A stretch of DNA of 64,000 nucleotides from JANLYC01 sp963815445. GTDB taxonomy: Bacteria > Actinomycetota > Actinomycetes > Propionibacteriales > Nocardioidaceae. Positions within the stretch are counted from its first letter, which is position 1, and every line of letters begins with the position of its first letter. The position numbers and the translations under genes were made by a program. The notes beneath the pieces were generated by a model. The model saw only the letters and a list, made by a program, of their open reading frames with translations, was not told where the DNA came from and made no database searches. The stretch covers positions 682,001 through 746,000 of the forward strand of contig CAWFGV010000011.1 of NCBI GenBank assembly GCA_963815445.1. Reading direction: 5' to 3'. Below, one piece after another: positions 1 to 6,466 of the stretch.

Positions 1-624
1 CGATGGATGCTCGGCCAGGTCGGCGAGCTCGAAGGACTCGTCACTGACCCCGGCGTCCTCGAAGTCGACGAGCCGGACGCGCTCTCGGTCCCACAGCAGG
101 TTGGCGACGTTCCCGTCGCCGCGGCCGAAGACTCGGCGCGGCTCGGTGGACTCCAACCCGCGTGCGTCGGACGTCGAGATCCAGCTGACTCCGGCGGCGA
201 GGGCACGCCGGACGTCGGCGGGGTACGGAGGGTCCGGTGGCGTCCCCACGGTCTCCATCGCCCAGGACCGCACCTCGGTCAGGATCCTGGTGGCGGGCCA
301 CCGCCGTAACGCGCGTGTCTCGAGCTCGGCGGGAGGTACGGCGTGATGGAAGGCGTCGATGGCATCCGCCACAGCGTCCACACAGACATCGGTAGCAGGG
401 GGTCGGGTTCCCACCGGCTCACCGGGAAGCCGGCTCATCACGATCAGCGGCGGGTCGGCGTCGAGCTCTCTGGTCAACGGCGCCGGCACCAGGCCGGGGG
501 CGTGCCGGTGCATCAGCGTGAGGGCGTCCCACTCACGGCGCGGCTCGCCGTCATGCCACCGGCGATAGCGCTTCGTCACAGTTTGCCCATCGAAGGTGAG
601 GTCGTGGGTCGTGGCCGGAGACAT
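1..624 (-). CDS. APH-family phosphotransferase, partial (C-terminus beyond window)
   Basis: Small-molecule kinase of the aminoglycoside phosphotransferase/choline kinase fold; substrate unknown. From the ATG at 624 the frame is open to the window edge (208 codons seen). The catalytic loop is FGRGDGNVANLL (residues 166-177): the catalytic Asp170 and Mg-binding Asn175 are present, but the usual His of the HGD motif is Arg168. LVDFEDAG follows, with Asp187 as the DFG-type metal ligand. The start is supported by a TAGGGT hexamer 6 nt upstream, so the mRNA is probably leaderless. APH-like proteins of this type are common in actinobacteria and most are not resistance genes. Family sure, function unknown. 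Confidence 0.8.
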   Translation of the reverse strand, partial: MSPATTHDLTFDGQTVTKRYRRWHDGEPRREWDALTLMHRHAPGLVPAPLTRELDADPPLIVMSRLPGEPVGTRPPATDVCVDAVADAIDAFHHAVPPAELETRALRRWPATRILTEVRSWAMETVGTPPDPPYPADVRRALAAGVSWISTSDARGLESTEPRRVFGRGDGNVANLLWDRERVRLVDFEDAGVSDESFELADLAEHPS

Positions 625-630
625 GACGCG

Positions 631-636
631 ACCCTA
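631..636 (-). promoter_or_regulatory. -10 element, leaderless promoter of APH gene
   Basis: TAGGGT on the minus strand, 6 nt before the ATG at 624. No convincing -35. Confidence 0.5.
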
Positions 637-838
637 CGGCCACCGTGGCCGGCACCGGGTTGCGGTCAGGGTCGGCTCAGGGAGGTCCTGGATGTATCAG
701 GCGGACCGTCGGCCCATCCTTGGCGGTGACCGTCCCGGTTTGCGGGGCCGTGCCCCCGGTCTACAGGCTGAAATGGCTTGCCATGGGGCAGTAGAGTGGC
801 CGGTGACGTCGGAGCCAGAAAGGGCGGGAGGGGGCGCA

Positions 839-1639
839 GTGAAGAGTTCTGTCTGGCGTGTCACGCGCGAGCTCGTCCTGCTGGCCGTGCTCTACGTCGG
901 GTACTCCGCCGCTCGGCTGTTGGCGTCCAACGACACCCGGCTTGCGATCAACCACGCCAACGACGTCCTCGGTGTCGAGCGCTGGTGGCACATCGGTATC
1001 GAGGTGTCGTGGAACTCCGTGCTCATCGACCACCAGGCCCTCAGCGTGTTCGCCGGGTACTGGTACGCGACCATGCACTATGTCGTGACGCCGATCCTCC
1101 TGATCCTGCTCTGGCGGCACTCGCACATCCACTACCTGCGGATGCGCCGCATTCTCGTGGGTGCGACGGCGATTGCCCTGGTGGCCTACATCTTCTATCC
1201 GACGGCACCCCCGCGGATGCTGGACGGCTACGTCGACATCATGTCCTCGACGTCCCAGTTCGGCTGGTGGGGCGCGTCCGCGTCGGCTCCACGGGGTCTC
1301 GGTGACATGACGAACGAGCTCGCCGCGATGCCGTCGATGCACGTCGGGTGGGCGTTGTGGTGCACGATCGGCGCGATCTCGCTGAGCCGTGCGCTGTGGC
1401 TGCGCATCGGCGCCGTCGCGTATGTCGTCGTGACCACGTTGGTGGTGGTCGCGACGGCCAACCATTGGATTCTGGACGCGGTCGTGGGCGCTGCCATCAC
1501 GGCCGCGGTGTGGCTCGTCGTCCGCCAGCTCTCCCGCGTACACGAGCCTGAGCAGCCGGTCGCCGCGCGAGCGGTGGTCGCGCCGGTTCGACCCGTCGAG
1601 GCGCACGGCGACTCCGAGCTCTGCCCCGCCCGGATGTGA
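839..1639 (+). CDS. PAP2-superfamily membrane phosphatase/phosphotransferase
   Basis: Integral membrane protein of 266 aa in the PAP2 (inositol phosphotransferase/Aur1-like) branch, acting on lipid phosphates. It has about five to six hydrophobic segments, a YPTAPPRML segment typical of this branch, motif PSMH (residues 165-168) and NHWILD (208-213), which carry the catalytic histidines (His168, His209) and Asp213. GTG at 839 is chosen because GGGAGGGGG lies 4-12 nt upstream and the first hydrophobic helix starts a few residues later; an upstream extension to 596 would be Arg-rich and non-membrane. The lipid substrate cannot be told from the sequence. The stop overlaps the next gene start. 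Confidence 0.85.
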   Translation: MKSSVWRVTRELVLLAVLYVGYSAARLLASNDTRLAINHANDVLGVERWWHIGIEVSWNSVLIDHQALSVFAGYWYATMHYVVTPILLILLWRHSHIHYLRMRRILVGATAIALVAYIFYPTAPPRMLDGYVDIMSSTSQFGWWGASASAPRGLGDMTNELAAMPSMHVGWALWCTIGAISLSRALWLRIGAVAYVVVTTLVVVATANHWILDAVVGAAITAAVWLVVRQLSRVHEPEQPVAARAVVAPVRPVEAHGDSELCPARM

Positions 1640-2148
1640 CGCCGAGGTCGATGCGAGGCGTGATCCCGCTGCCGGCCGGTCCCGGTCAGGAGTCGTGCTG
1701 GGGCTATCCGCGGCCTCCTGTGGTCGAGTCCACTCCCGAACACATCGTGGTCGAACTCGGGGGAGTGGCCATTGCCGAGACCACATCCGCCTTGCGTCTG
1801 CTCGAGACCAGCCACCCTCCGACGTACTACCTGCCGCGGGACGCGTTCGTTGCGGGATCGCTGCGACCAACGGCGGACTCTTCGATGTGCGAGTGGAAGG
1901 GCCACGCGTCGTACTTCGACGTGGTGGGCGACGACGTCGTGGCTGCTCGAAGCGCGTGGCACTATCCAGAGCCCGCGCCCGCGTTCGCGGCGCTCCGGGA
2001 CCACGTCGCCGTCTACCCCGCAGCGATGGACCGCTGCCTGGTCGGCGGTGAGATCGTGACGCCGCAAGCCGGTGGGTTCTACGGCGGCTGGATCACCTCA
2101 AGGGTGGTCGGACCCTTCAAAGGCGCCCCCGGCACCTGGGGCTGGTAG
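1636..2148 (+). CDS. DUF427 domain-containing protein
   Basis: Protein of 170 aa with a DUF427 fold. Recognisable parts are PRPPVVESTPEHIVVELGG, the YYLPRDAF segment, CEWKGHASYFDVV (about 86-98) and a C-terminal WHYPEPAP stretch. No biochemical function is established for the family. The GTG start overlaps the stop of the PAP2 gene (GTGA), so the two are probably co-transcribed; ATG at 1651 is an equally possible start. About 22 C-terminal residues (GGFYGGWITS...) run past the usual end of the domain. It converges on the next gene with a 12-bp gap. Confidence 0.8.
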   Translation: MTPRSMRGVIPLPAGPGQESCWGYPRPPVVESTPEHIVVELGGVAIAETTSALRLLETSHPPTYYLPRDAFVAGSLRPTADSSMCEWKGHASYFDVVGDDVVAARSAWHYPEPAPAFAALRDHVAVYPAAMDRCLVGGEIVTPQAGGFYGGWITSRVVGPFKGAPGTWGW

Positions 2149-2160
2149 CGAGCGCTTGTC

Positions 2161-3639
2161 TCAGGTGGGGATCATGGCGGCGACGTCCACGACATCCTCC
2201 GCGCGGGTGAGGTCAGCCAGCGCGACGAAGATCGTGCGGACGCCCATGTCGCCCAAGGCCCGATAGCGCGCCCGGTGATCGGCGGCTGTGCCGGTGGGGT
2301 GGCGCTGGGCGAAGACGGCGGCGGGCGTCCTGCCCCGGAGCCGCTCGACCCGGTCCCAGCTGTCGTCGCGGTCGCGGCCGATCACGGGCAGGTCGAGCAC
2401 GGTGACCGCGACGTCGTCCGGGTCCCGCCCGACGGCGGCGCAGTGACGACGGAGGACGGCGGTCTTGCGCTCGACCGTCTCGGTGTCCGACCGGACGTTG
2501 CAGCCGTCGCCGAGGCGGGCAGCGATGCGAAGCGTGCGCTGTTCCCCGCTGCCACCGACGATGATCGGGATGGCCGACAGCGGACGCGGGTAGCTCGTGG
2601 TCTCGGGCAGGTCGACCCGGTCACCGGCGTACGGCTTGGTGCCCGGCGCCCAGAGGGCCCGCATCGTCTCGATCGCCGTCTCGAGGAGATCCAGACGCTC
2701 GGCCCGACCCGGGAACGGGAGGCCGAAGGCAAGGTGCTCGCGTTCCCACCAGCCGGCGCCGATCCCGCAGAAGGCTCGGCCACCGGAGATGACGTCGAGC
2801 GTGGAGAGGGTCTTGGCGATGATCCCCGGCGGTCGGAACGTCGCGGGTGTCACGAGGGTCCCGAGCCGGAGCCCGGTGTCAAGCCCGGCCAGCAGGCCCA
2901 GGACCACGAACGGCTCGGGAATCGGCTCCCAGGCCGCGTCGACCTGCGGGATCTGGATGAGATGGTCCATCAGGGCAAGGCCCGAGAACCCCGCCGCGTC
3001 AGCGGCAACGGCGATCTCCGTCAACCACGTGCGCGGATCCTCGCCCCACGGGAACCGCGAGACTTGCAGCATCACCTCCGGAACCGATGCGCGCCGTCCA
3101 GGACCGGCCGGCTCTCTCGCCGCTCCCGGGACGTCTGCACGGTCGGCTGACTGGTCAGGGCTGCCGGCGTCGTCGTGGTCAGCCACCGTCAGGAGAGCGT
3201 CCCAGCCTTCGGCGGCGAGCCTGGCATGCATGTCTCGGTAGGTCCGGAGCTGCTCCGTCAGCACGCGCGCCGGAATGGGGAGGTCGCGGTCCCGGTTCCG
3301 TTGGCGGCACAGGGCGGCCGGCGTGTCGAAACAGACGACGACGGCCGACATCCCGCCGGCGCGGGCCGCCCCGAGCCAGGCGAGCCGCCGTACCGGATCG
3401 AGCCCGAGGGTGTCGACGACAGTCGTCAGCCCGCGACGTATCCGTCCCGCCACGATCTGGTCGAGCAGCAGGAACGCGTCCGCCGAGGCGTCGAGGTCGT
3501 GGCGCCCACTCCCGACGACAGCTCTCAGGTCGTCGGAGGAGACCACTTCGGCCGAGCGGTAGCGATCGGCGGCCCACGTCGACTTGCCGGCACCGGACGG
3601 GCCTACGAGGACCACTAGTGCGGGATCCGGGAGCTGCAT
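2161..3639 (-). CDS. Fusion: P-loop kinase + LLM-class F420-dependent oxidoreductase
   Basis: Two-domain protein of 492 aa. Residues 1-150 form a polynucleotide-kinase-like P-loop domain: Walker A GPSGAGKST (13-21), SSDDLR, a VVVCFDTP strand, and a lid rich in Arg (RQRNRDRDLPIP). A Pro/Arg/Asp-rich linker of about 40 residues follows. Residues ~195-492 form a luciferase-like (bacterial luciferase/F420-dependent) TIM barrel with MDHLIQIPQ, LGTLVTPATFRPP, GRAFCGIGAGWWEREH and PIIVGGSGEQRTLRIAARLGD. The whole frame is open with no internal start signal, so the fusion looks real. ATG at 3639 begins right at the kinase domain and has TACGCT 6 nt upstream. Substrates of both halves unknown. Confidence 0.85.
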   Translation of the reverse strand: MQLPDPALVVLVGPSGAGKSTWAADRYRSAEVVSSDDLRAVVGSGRHDLDASADAFLLLDQIVAGRIRRGLTTVVDTLGLDPVRRLAWLGAARAGGMSAVVVCFDTPAALCRQRNRDRDLPIPARVLTEQLRTYRDMHARLAAEGWDALLTVADHDDAGSPDQSADRADVPGAAREPAGPGRRASVPEVMLQVSRFPWGEDPRTWLTEIAVAADAAGFSGLALMDHLIQIPQVDAAWEPIPEPFVVLGLLAGLDTGLRLGTLVTPATFRPPGIIAKTLSTLDVISGGRAFCGIGAGWWEREHLAFGLPFPGRAERLDLLETAIETMRALWAPGTKPYAGDRVDLPETTSYPRPLSAIPIIVGGSGEQRTLRIAARLGDGCNVRSDTETVERKTAVLRRHCAAVGRDPDDVAVTVLDLPVIGRDRDDSWDRVERLRGRTPAAVFAQRHPTGTAADHRARYRALGDMGVRTIFVALADLTRAEDVVDVAAMIPT

Positions 3640-3645
3640 CGCTCC

Positions 3646-3651
3646 AGCGTA
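3646..3651 (-). promoter_or_regulatory. -10 element, leaderless promoter of kinase/LLM fusion
   Basis: TACGCT on the minus strand, 6 nt before the ATG at 3639. Confidence 0.45.
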
Positions 3652-3662
3652 GGCGGCGGGAC

Positions 3663-4056
3663 AGTCGAGCCCTGCTGGAACGCCATGGCGTCGACGATGT
3701 ACCGGCGAACTCGTGGGCGACCGGGACGAAACCACAGGTCGACAGCGTTTACCTGCGCCTTCTCGAGCGAAACGCGGCGGTCCAGGGAAACGTCGCGAAC
3801 TTCGGCATCGACGGCTCCAAGGTCGACAGCCTTCTCGACCAGGAGCGGCGCGGCTCTGCCGTCACACCTCTTTCGTCAGCCAGTGGGCAGACGTCAAGGA
3901 GGACAGCCGGGTCGCGTTCTCGATCAGCCCTGAGCACCTGACCGGAGCGGTCCCTTGCGACGTCGTCAACGCCGACACCGGCGAGCTCGAACGGGGCGTG
4001 AGGCGTACGTGCAGGGTCTCGTGGATGCCTACTTCGCCATCATCGTCGACGTCTGA
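3663..4056 (+). pseudogene. Degraded gene fragment, family not recognised
   Basis: The 595-bp stretch 3640-4234 has no intact gene. Protein-like text runs through three frames in order: from 3663 (ALLERHGVDDVPANSWATG..., then VANFGIDGSKVDSLLDQERR) to about 3862; then another frame with FVSQWADVKEDSRVAFSIS and GAVPCDVVNADTGELERG to about 3999; then EAYVQGLVDAYFAIIVDV ending at TGA 4054-4056. This order looks like the C-terminal ~130 residues of one protein broken by at least two frameshifts. I do not recognise the family. It lies next to the 3' end of tRNA-Leu, a usual integration site, so it may be a relic of an inserted element. Nothing is seen in 4057-4234. Confidence 0.35.
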
Positions 4057-4234
4057 GGGCACTATCCGCACTGTGGACCGACCAGAGAGCCATGCAGCGG
4101 ATGCGGCTCCAGAAGAGCGACCTGGCCACCGACCTGGACCATCTGTCGTGACTCAGCTGCACAAGATGGCAGCCACGCCTTTCACATGCTGTGCGGCCGA
4201 GGCTGGTCGTACGGCTGAGACTGGTCCTTCGCGG

Positions 4235-4320
4235 TGTCCGAGGGGGGACTTGAACCCCCATGCCCTAATACGGGCACTAGCACCTCAAGCTAGCGCGTCT
4301 GCCTATTCCGCCACCCGGAC
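4235..4320 (-). tRNA. tRNA-Leu, anticodon GAG
   Basis: 86-nt class II tRNA on the minus strand. The 7-bp acceptor stem GTCCGGG/CTCGGAC closes with one G-U pair and discriminator A; the anticodon stem CTAGC/GCTAG holds loop TTGAGGT, giving anticodon GAG (reads CUC). There is a long variable arm (GTGCCCGTATTAGGGCAT) and a T-arm with GGTTCAAGTCC. CCA is not encoded. Long variable arm plus TGGCGGAATAGGCAGACGC in the D-arm is typical of tRNA-Leu. Confidence 0.95.
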
Positions 4321-4420
4321 GTGGGTCTCACCACCTCGGTGAGCGACCACCAACCCTAGCAAAGTTCGACCGTACTCCCGCAATCGGCCGCGCTCGTGAC
4401 GGGTACCGCATAGGTGCAAG

Positions 4421-5734
4421 ATGGACCGTATGACAACGTCCTACACGCCCGGGGCAGAGGTGGCCCGGATCTGCCGTGACCTGATCCGCATCGACACGTC
4501 GAACTATGGCGACGGTTCGGGTCCCGGGGAGCGGCAGGCGGCCGAACATGTCGCCGGCCTGCTGGACGAGGTGGGGATCGAACCGATGCTGTTCGAGCCG
4601 TCTCCAGGGCGCACCTCGGTCGTGGCGCACTGGGGCGACCCGAACGCCACCGACCGGCTCCTGCTGCACGGCCACCTCGACGTCGTACCCGCTGCCAGGG
4701 CCGACTGGAAGGTCGACCCGTTCGCCGCAGAGGAGGTCGACGGGTACATCTGGGGACGCGGAGCCGTCGACATGAAGGACTTCGACGCCACGATCTTGTC
4801 GGTCGTGCGAGCCCGGGCGCGGGCCGGTGTACTGCCGCGGCGGGCGATCACGCTCGCGTTCACCGCCGACGAGGAGGCGGGCAGCATCCACGGCGCTCAC
4901 CCGCTGGCGGACCAGCACCCGGACTGGTTCGAAGGCTGCACCGAGGGAATCGGTGAGGTCGGGGGCTTCTCGGCGACGATCGCGGGGCAGCGGGTCTATC
5001 TCGTCGAGACGGCCGAGAAGGGCATCGCGTGGCTGCGGCTGCGGGCGCAGGGGACGGCCGGTCACGGGTCGATGCGCAACCACGACAACGCGGTGACCGC
5101 GGTGGCCGAGGCGGTGGCGGCCATCGGTCGGCACGAATGGCCGGTGCGGATCACCCCGTCGATGGCCCAGCTCCTGGAGGAGGTGGCTGCGTTGACCGGC
5201 CACGACTCGGTGGAGGACAACGTCGATGCCCTGATCGAGCATTTCGGGCTGGCGGCTCGGATGCTGGCGGCCGTGGTCCGCAACACGGCCAACCCGACGA
5301 TGCTCGATGCGGGGTACAAGCACAACGTCGTACCGGGCGAGGCGACGGCCGCGATCGACGGGCGGTTCCTGCCGGGCTACGAGGACGAGTTCTTCGCCAC
5401 GCTCCGAGACTTGTTGCCGGACAACGTGTCGTACGAAGTCCTGGTGCAAGACATTGCCCTCGAGACGCCGTTCGACGGGGCCATCACGGAAGCGATGCGG
5501 GACTCGATCCTCGCGGAGGACCCGGGCGCGAAGGTGCTGCCGTTCCTGATGTCTGGCGGTACGGACGCGAAGGCGTGGCACAAGCTGGGGATCCGGTGCT
5601 TCGGCTTCTCGCCGCTCCGGCTACCGGCCGATCTGGACTTCACTGCGCTGTTCCACGGTGTGGACGAGCGCGTTCCGATCGATGCGTTGGAGTTCAGCGC
5701 CCGGGTGCTCGACGGCTTCCTCGATCGCGCCTGA
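4421..5734 (+). CDS. M20-family metallopeptidase
   Basis: Cytoplasmic zinc hydrolase of 437 aa in the M20/M25/M40 (ArgE/DapE/CPG2) family, hydrolysing peptides or N-acyl amino acids; the substrate is not predictable. Metal ligands are visible in HGHLDVVP (His85, Asp87), GRGAVDMKD (Asp117) and TADEEAGS (Glu151 catalytic, Glu152 ligand). The lid domain has GTAGHGSM, and SGGTDAKAW near the C-terminus holds the last ligand region. ATG 4421 and ATG 4430 are both possible; AGGTG lies just before 4421. It ends 25 bp before a hairpin repeat that separates it from the convergent DUF5703 gene. Confidence 0.9.
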   Translation: MDRMTTSYTPGAEVARICRDLIRIDTSNYGDGSGPGERQAAEHVAGLLDEVGIEPMLFEPSPGRTSVVAHWGDPNATDRLLLHGHLDVVPAARADWKVDPFAAEEVDGYIWGRGAVDMKDFDATILSVVRARARAGVLPRRAITLAFTADEEAGSIHGAHPLADQHPDWFEGCTEGIGEVGGFSATIAGQRVYLVETAEKGIAWLRLRAQGTAGHGSMRNHDNAVTAVAEAVAAIGRHEWPVRITPSMAQLLEEVAALTGHDSVEDNVDALIEHFGLAARMLAAVVRNTANPTMLDAGYKHNVVPGEATAAIDGRFLPGYEDEFFATLRDLLPDNVSYEVLVQDIALETPFDGAITEAMRDSILAEDPGAKVLPFLMSGGTDAKAWHKLGIRCFGFSPLRLPADLDFTALFHGVDERVPIDALEFSARVLDGFLDRA

Positions 5735-5759
5735 CCGCCATACGAGTCGCAACTCGCCC

Positions 5760-5830
5760 AGGCAAATCCCTAGTCCCAGCCGCACGTTTGCCTTGTTCAC
5801 AAGCCAGGTGGCTTGTGAACAAGGCAAACG
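5760..5830 (+). repeat. 71-bp hairpin repeat, copy 1
   Basis: A 16-bp arm AGGCAAATCCCTAGTC (5760-5775), a 9-bp variable spacer, then a near-perfect palindrome 5785-5830 with a 22-bp stem and GG loop. Copy 2 is at 32576-32646 in inverted orientation with the same spacing; about 66 of 71 positions match. It lies between two convergent genes and may act as a bidirectional terminator. In the M20 reading frame the arm would encode AQANP-stop, 39 nt after the real stop. Confidence 0.9.
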
Positions 5831-5885
5831 CGCTACGGCCACTGGGTATTTGGGTTGTGGACTAGAAAAAGGGGGGAGGTCCGGG

Positions 5886-6101
5886 TTAGACGTAGGGGCG
5901 AATGGTGCTACCGAGGGTGGAGCGGACCCGGATGATCTTGCGCCGCAGCTCGATCCTCCGGGAGCCATCGGGGAAGAGTCGCAGCCGGGCGAGCTCCCAG
6001 CCGCCGTACTCCGCCCGATCGATCAGCAGGCGTCGTACCGCGGAACGCGAGAGGGTCCGCGGGAGTGAGAAACGCTGGAACTCGTACTCCATCGCCTCCA
6101 T
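5886..6101 (-). CDS. DUF5703 family protein
   Basis: Small basic protein of 71 aa. It matches the short actinobacterial DUF5703 type: an MEYEFQRFSLPR start, RRLLIDRAEYGGWELARLRL in the middle and an Arg-rich end (RRIELRRKIIR). Function unknown. ATG at 6101 (MEAMEYE) and ATG at 6092 (MEYEF) are both possible; the second matches the family start better as I remember it. The frame stays open upstream through two tandem-repeat arrays to 6446, but repeat units of 25 and 27 bp shift their frame inside the array, so that part is probably not coding. Confidence 0.7.
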   Translation of the reverse strand: MEAMEYEFQRFSLPRTLSRSAVRRLLIDRAEYGGWELARLRLFPDGSRRIELRRKIIRVRSTLGSTIRPYV

Positions 6102-6123
6102 CGTGACACGACCCGTCTGATCC

Positions 6124-6343
6124 GTGCGGCCGGATCCCCAGAAGTAGGTGCGGCCGGATCGCCGAGAGCCCGTGCGGCCGGATCCCCAGAAGTCAGTGCG
6201 GCCGGATCGCCGAAAGCCCTGTGCGGCCGGATCGCCGAAGGCCCGTACGGCCGAGCTCCCCCCAAGAGCCCGTACGGCCGGATCTCCGAAAGCCTGTGCG
6301 GCCGGATCTCCGCGTGCCCGTGCGGCTGGATCCCCGACGTACG
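6124..6343. repeat. Tandem array, nine units of about 24 bp
   Basis: Units resembling GTGCGGCCGGATCNCCGAAA start at 6124, 6148, 6172, 6196, 6221, 6245, 6272, 6296 and 6320. Seven of eight spacings are 24 or 25 bp and one is 27. Core GTGCGGCCGGAT is well kept, the tails vary. It fills the DUF5703-GH15 divergent intergenic region together with the next array. Confidence 0.85.
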
Positions 6344-6364
6344 CCGGGGTGGCGCGCGCCGACC

Positions 6365-6455
6365 AGCCACGAGCCGAGCAGCCACGAGCCGAGCAGCCAC
6401 GAGCCGAGCAGCCACGAGCCGACCGCCTCCCGAGCCGAGCAGCCACGAGCCGACT
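6365..6455. repeat. Tandem array, 15-bp units
   Basis: AGCCACGAGCCGAGC repeated: 6365, 6380 and 6395 perfect, 6410 with one change, 6425-6440 diverged by one extra base, and 6441 with one change. It abuts the predicted -10 element of the GH15 gene (6455-6460), so it occupies the region where the -35 or activator sites would lie. No gene lies in 6102-6466. Confidence 0.9.
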
Positions 6456-6460
6456 AGCCT
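6455..6460 (+). promoter_or_regulatory. -10 element, leaderless promoter of GH15 gene
   Basis: TAGCCT, 6 nt before the ATG at 6467; its first base is the last base of the 15-bp array. Confidence 0.5.
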
Positions 6461-6466
6461 CGAATC

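Noticed and set aside
3274..3299. GGAAT-N18-GTT sigma-R-like match on the plus strand
   Set aside because: Lies inside the kinase/LLM coding region on the opposite strand; about one chance match per strand is expected in 64 kb.
6102..6446. N-terminal repeat extension of the DUF5703 protein
   Set aside because: The frame is open, but 25- and 27-bp units change the repeat's reading frame within the array, so the peptide repeat is not maintained.
6365..6455. 15-bp repeats as a CRISPR array
   Set aside because: Direct head-to-tail repeats without spacers, too short, no cas genes.
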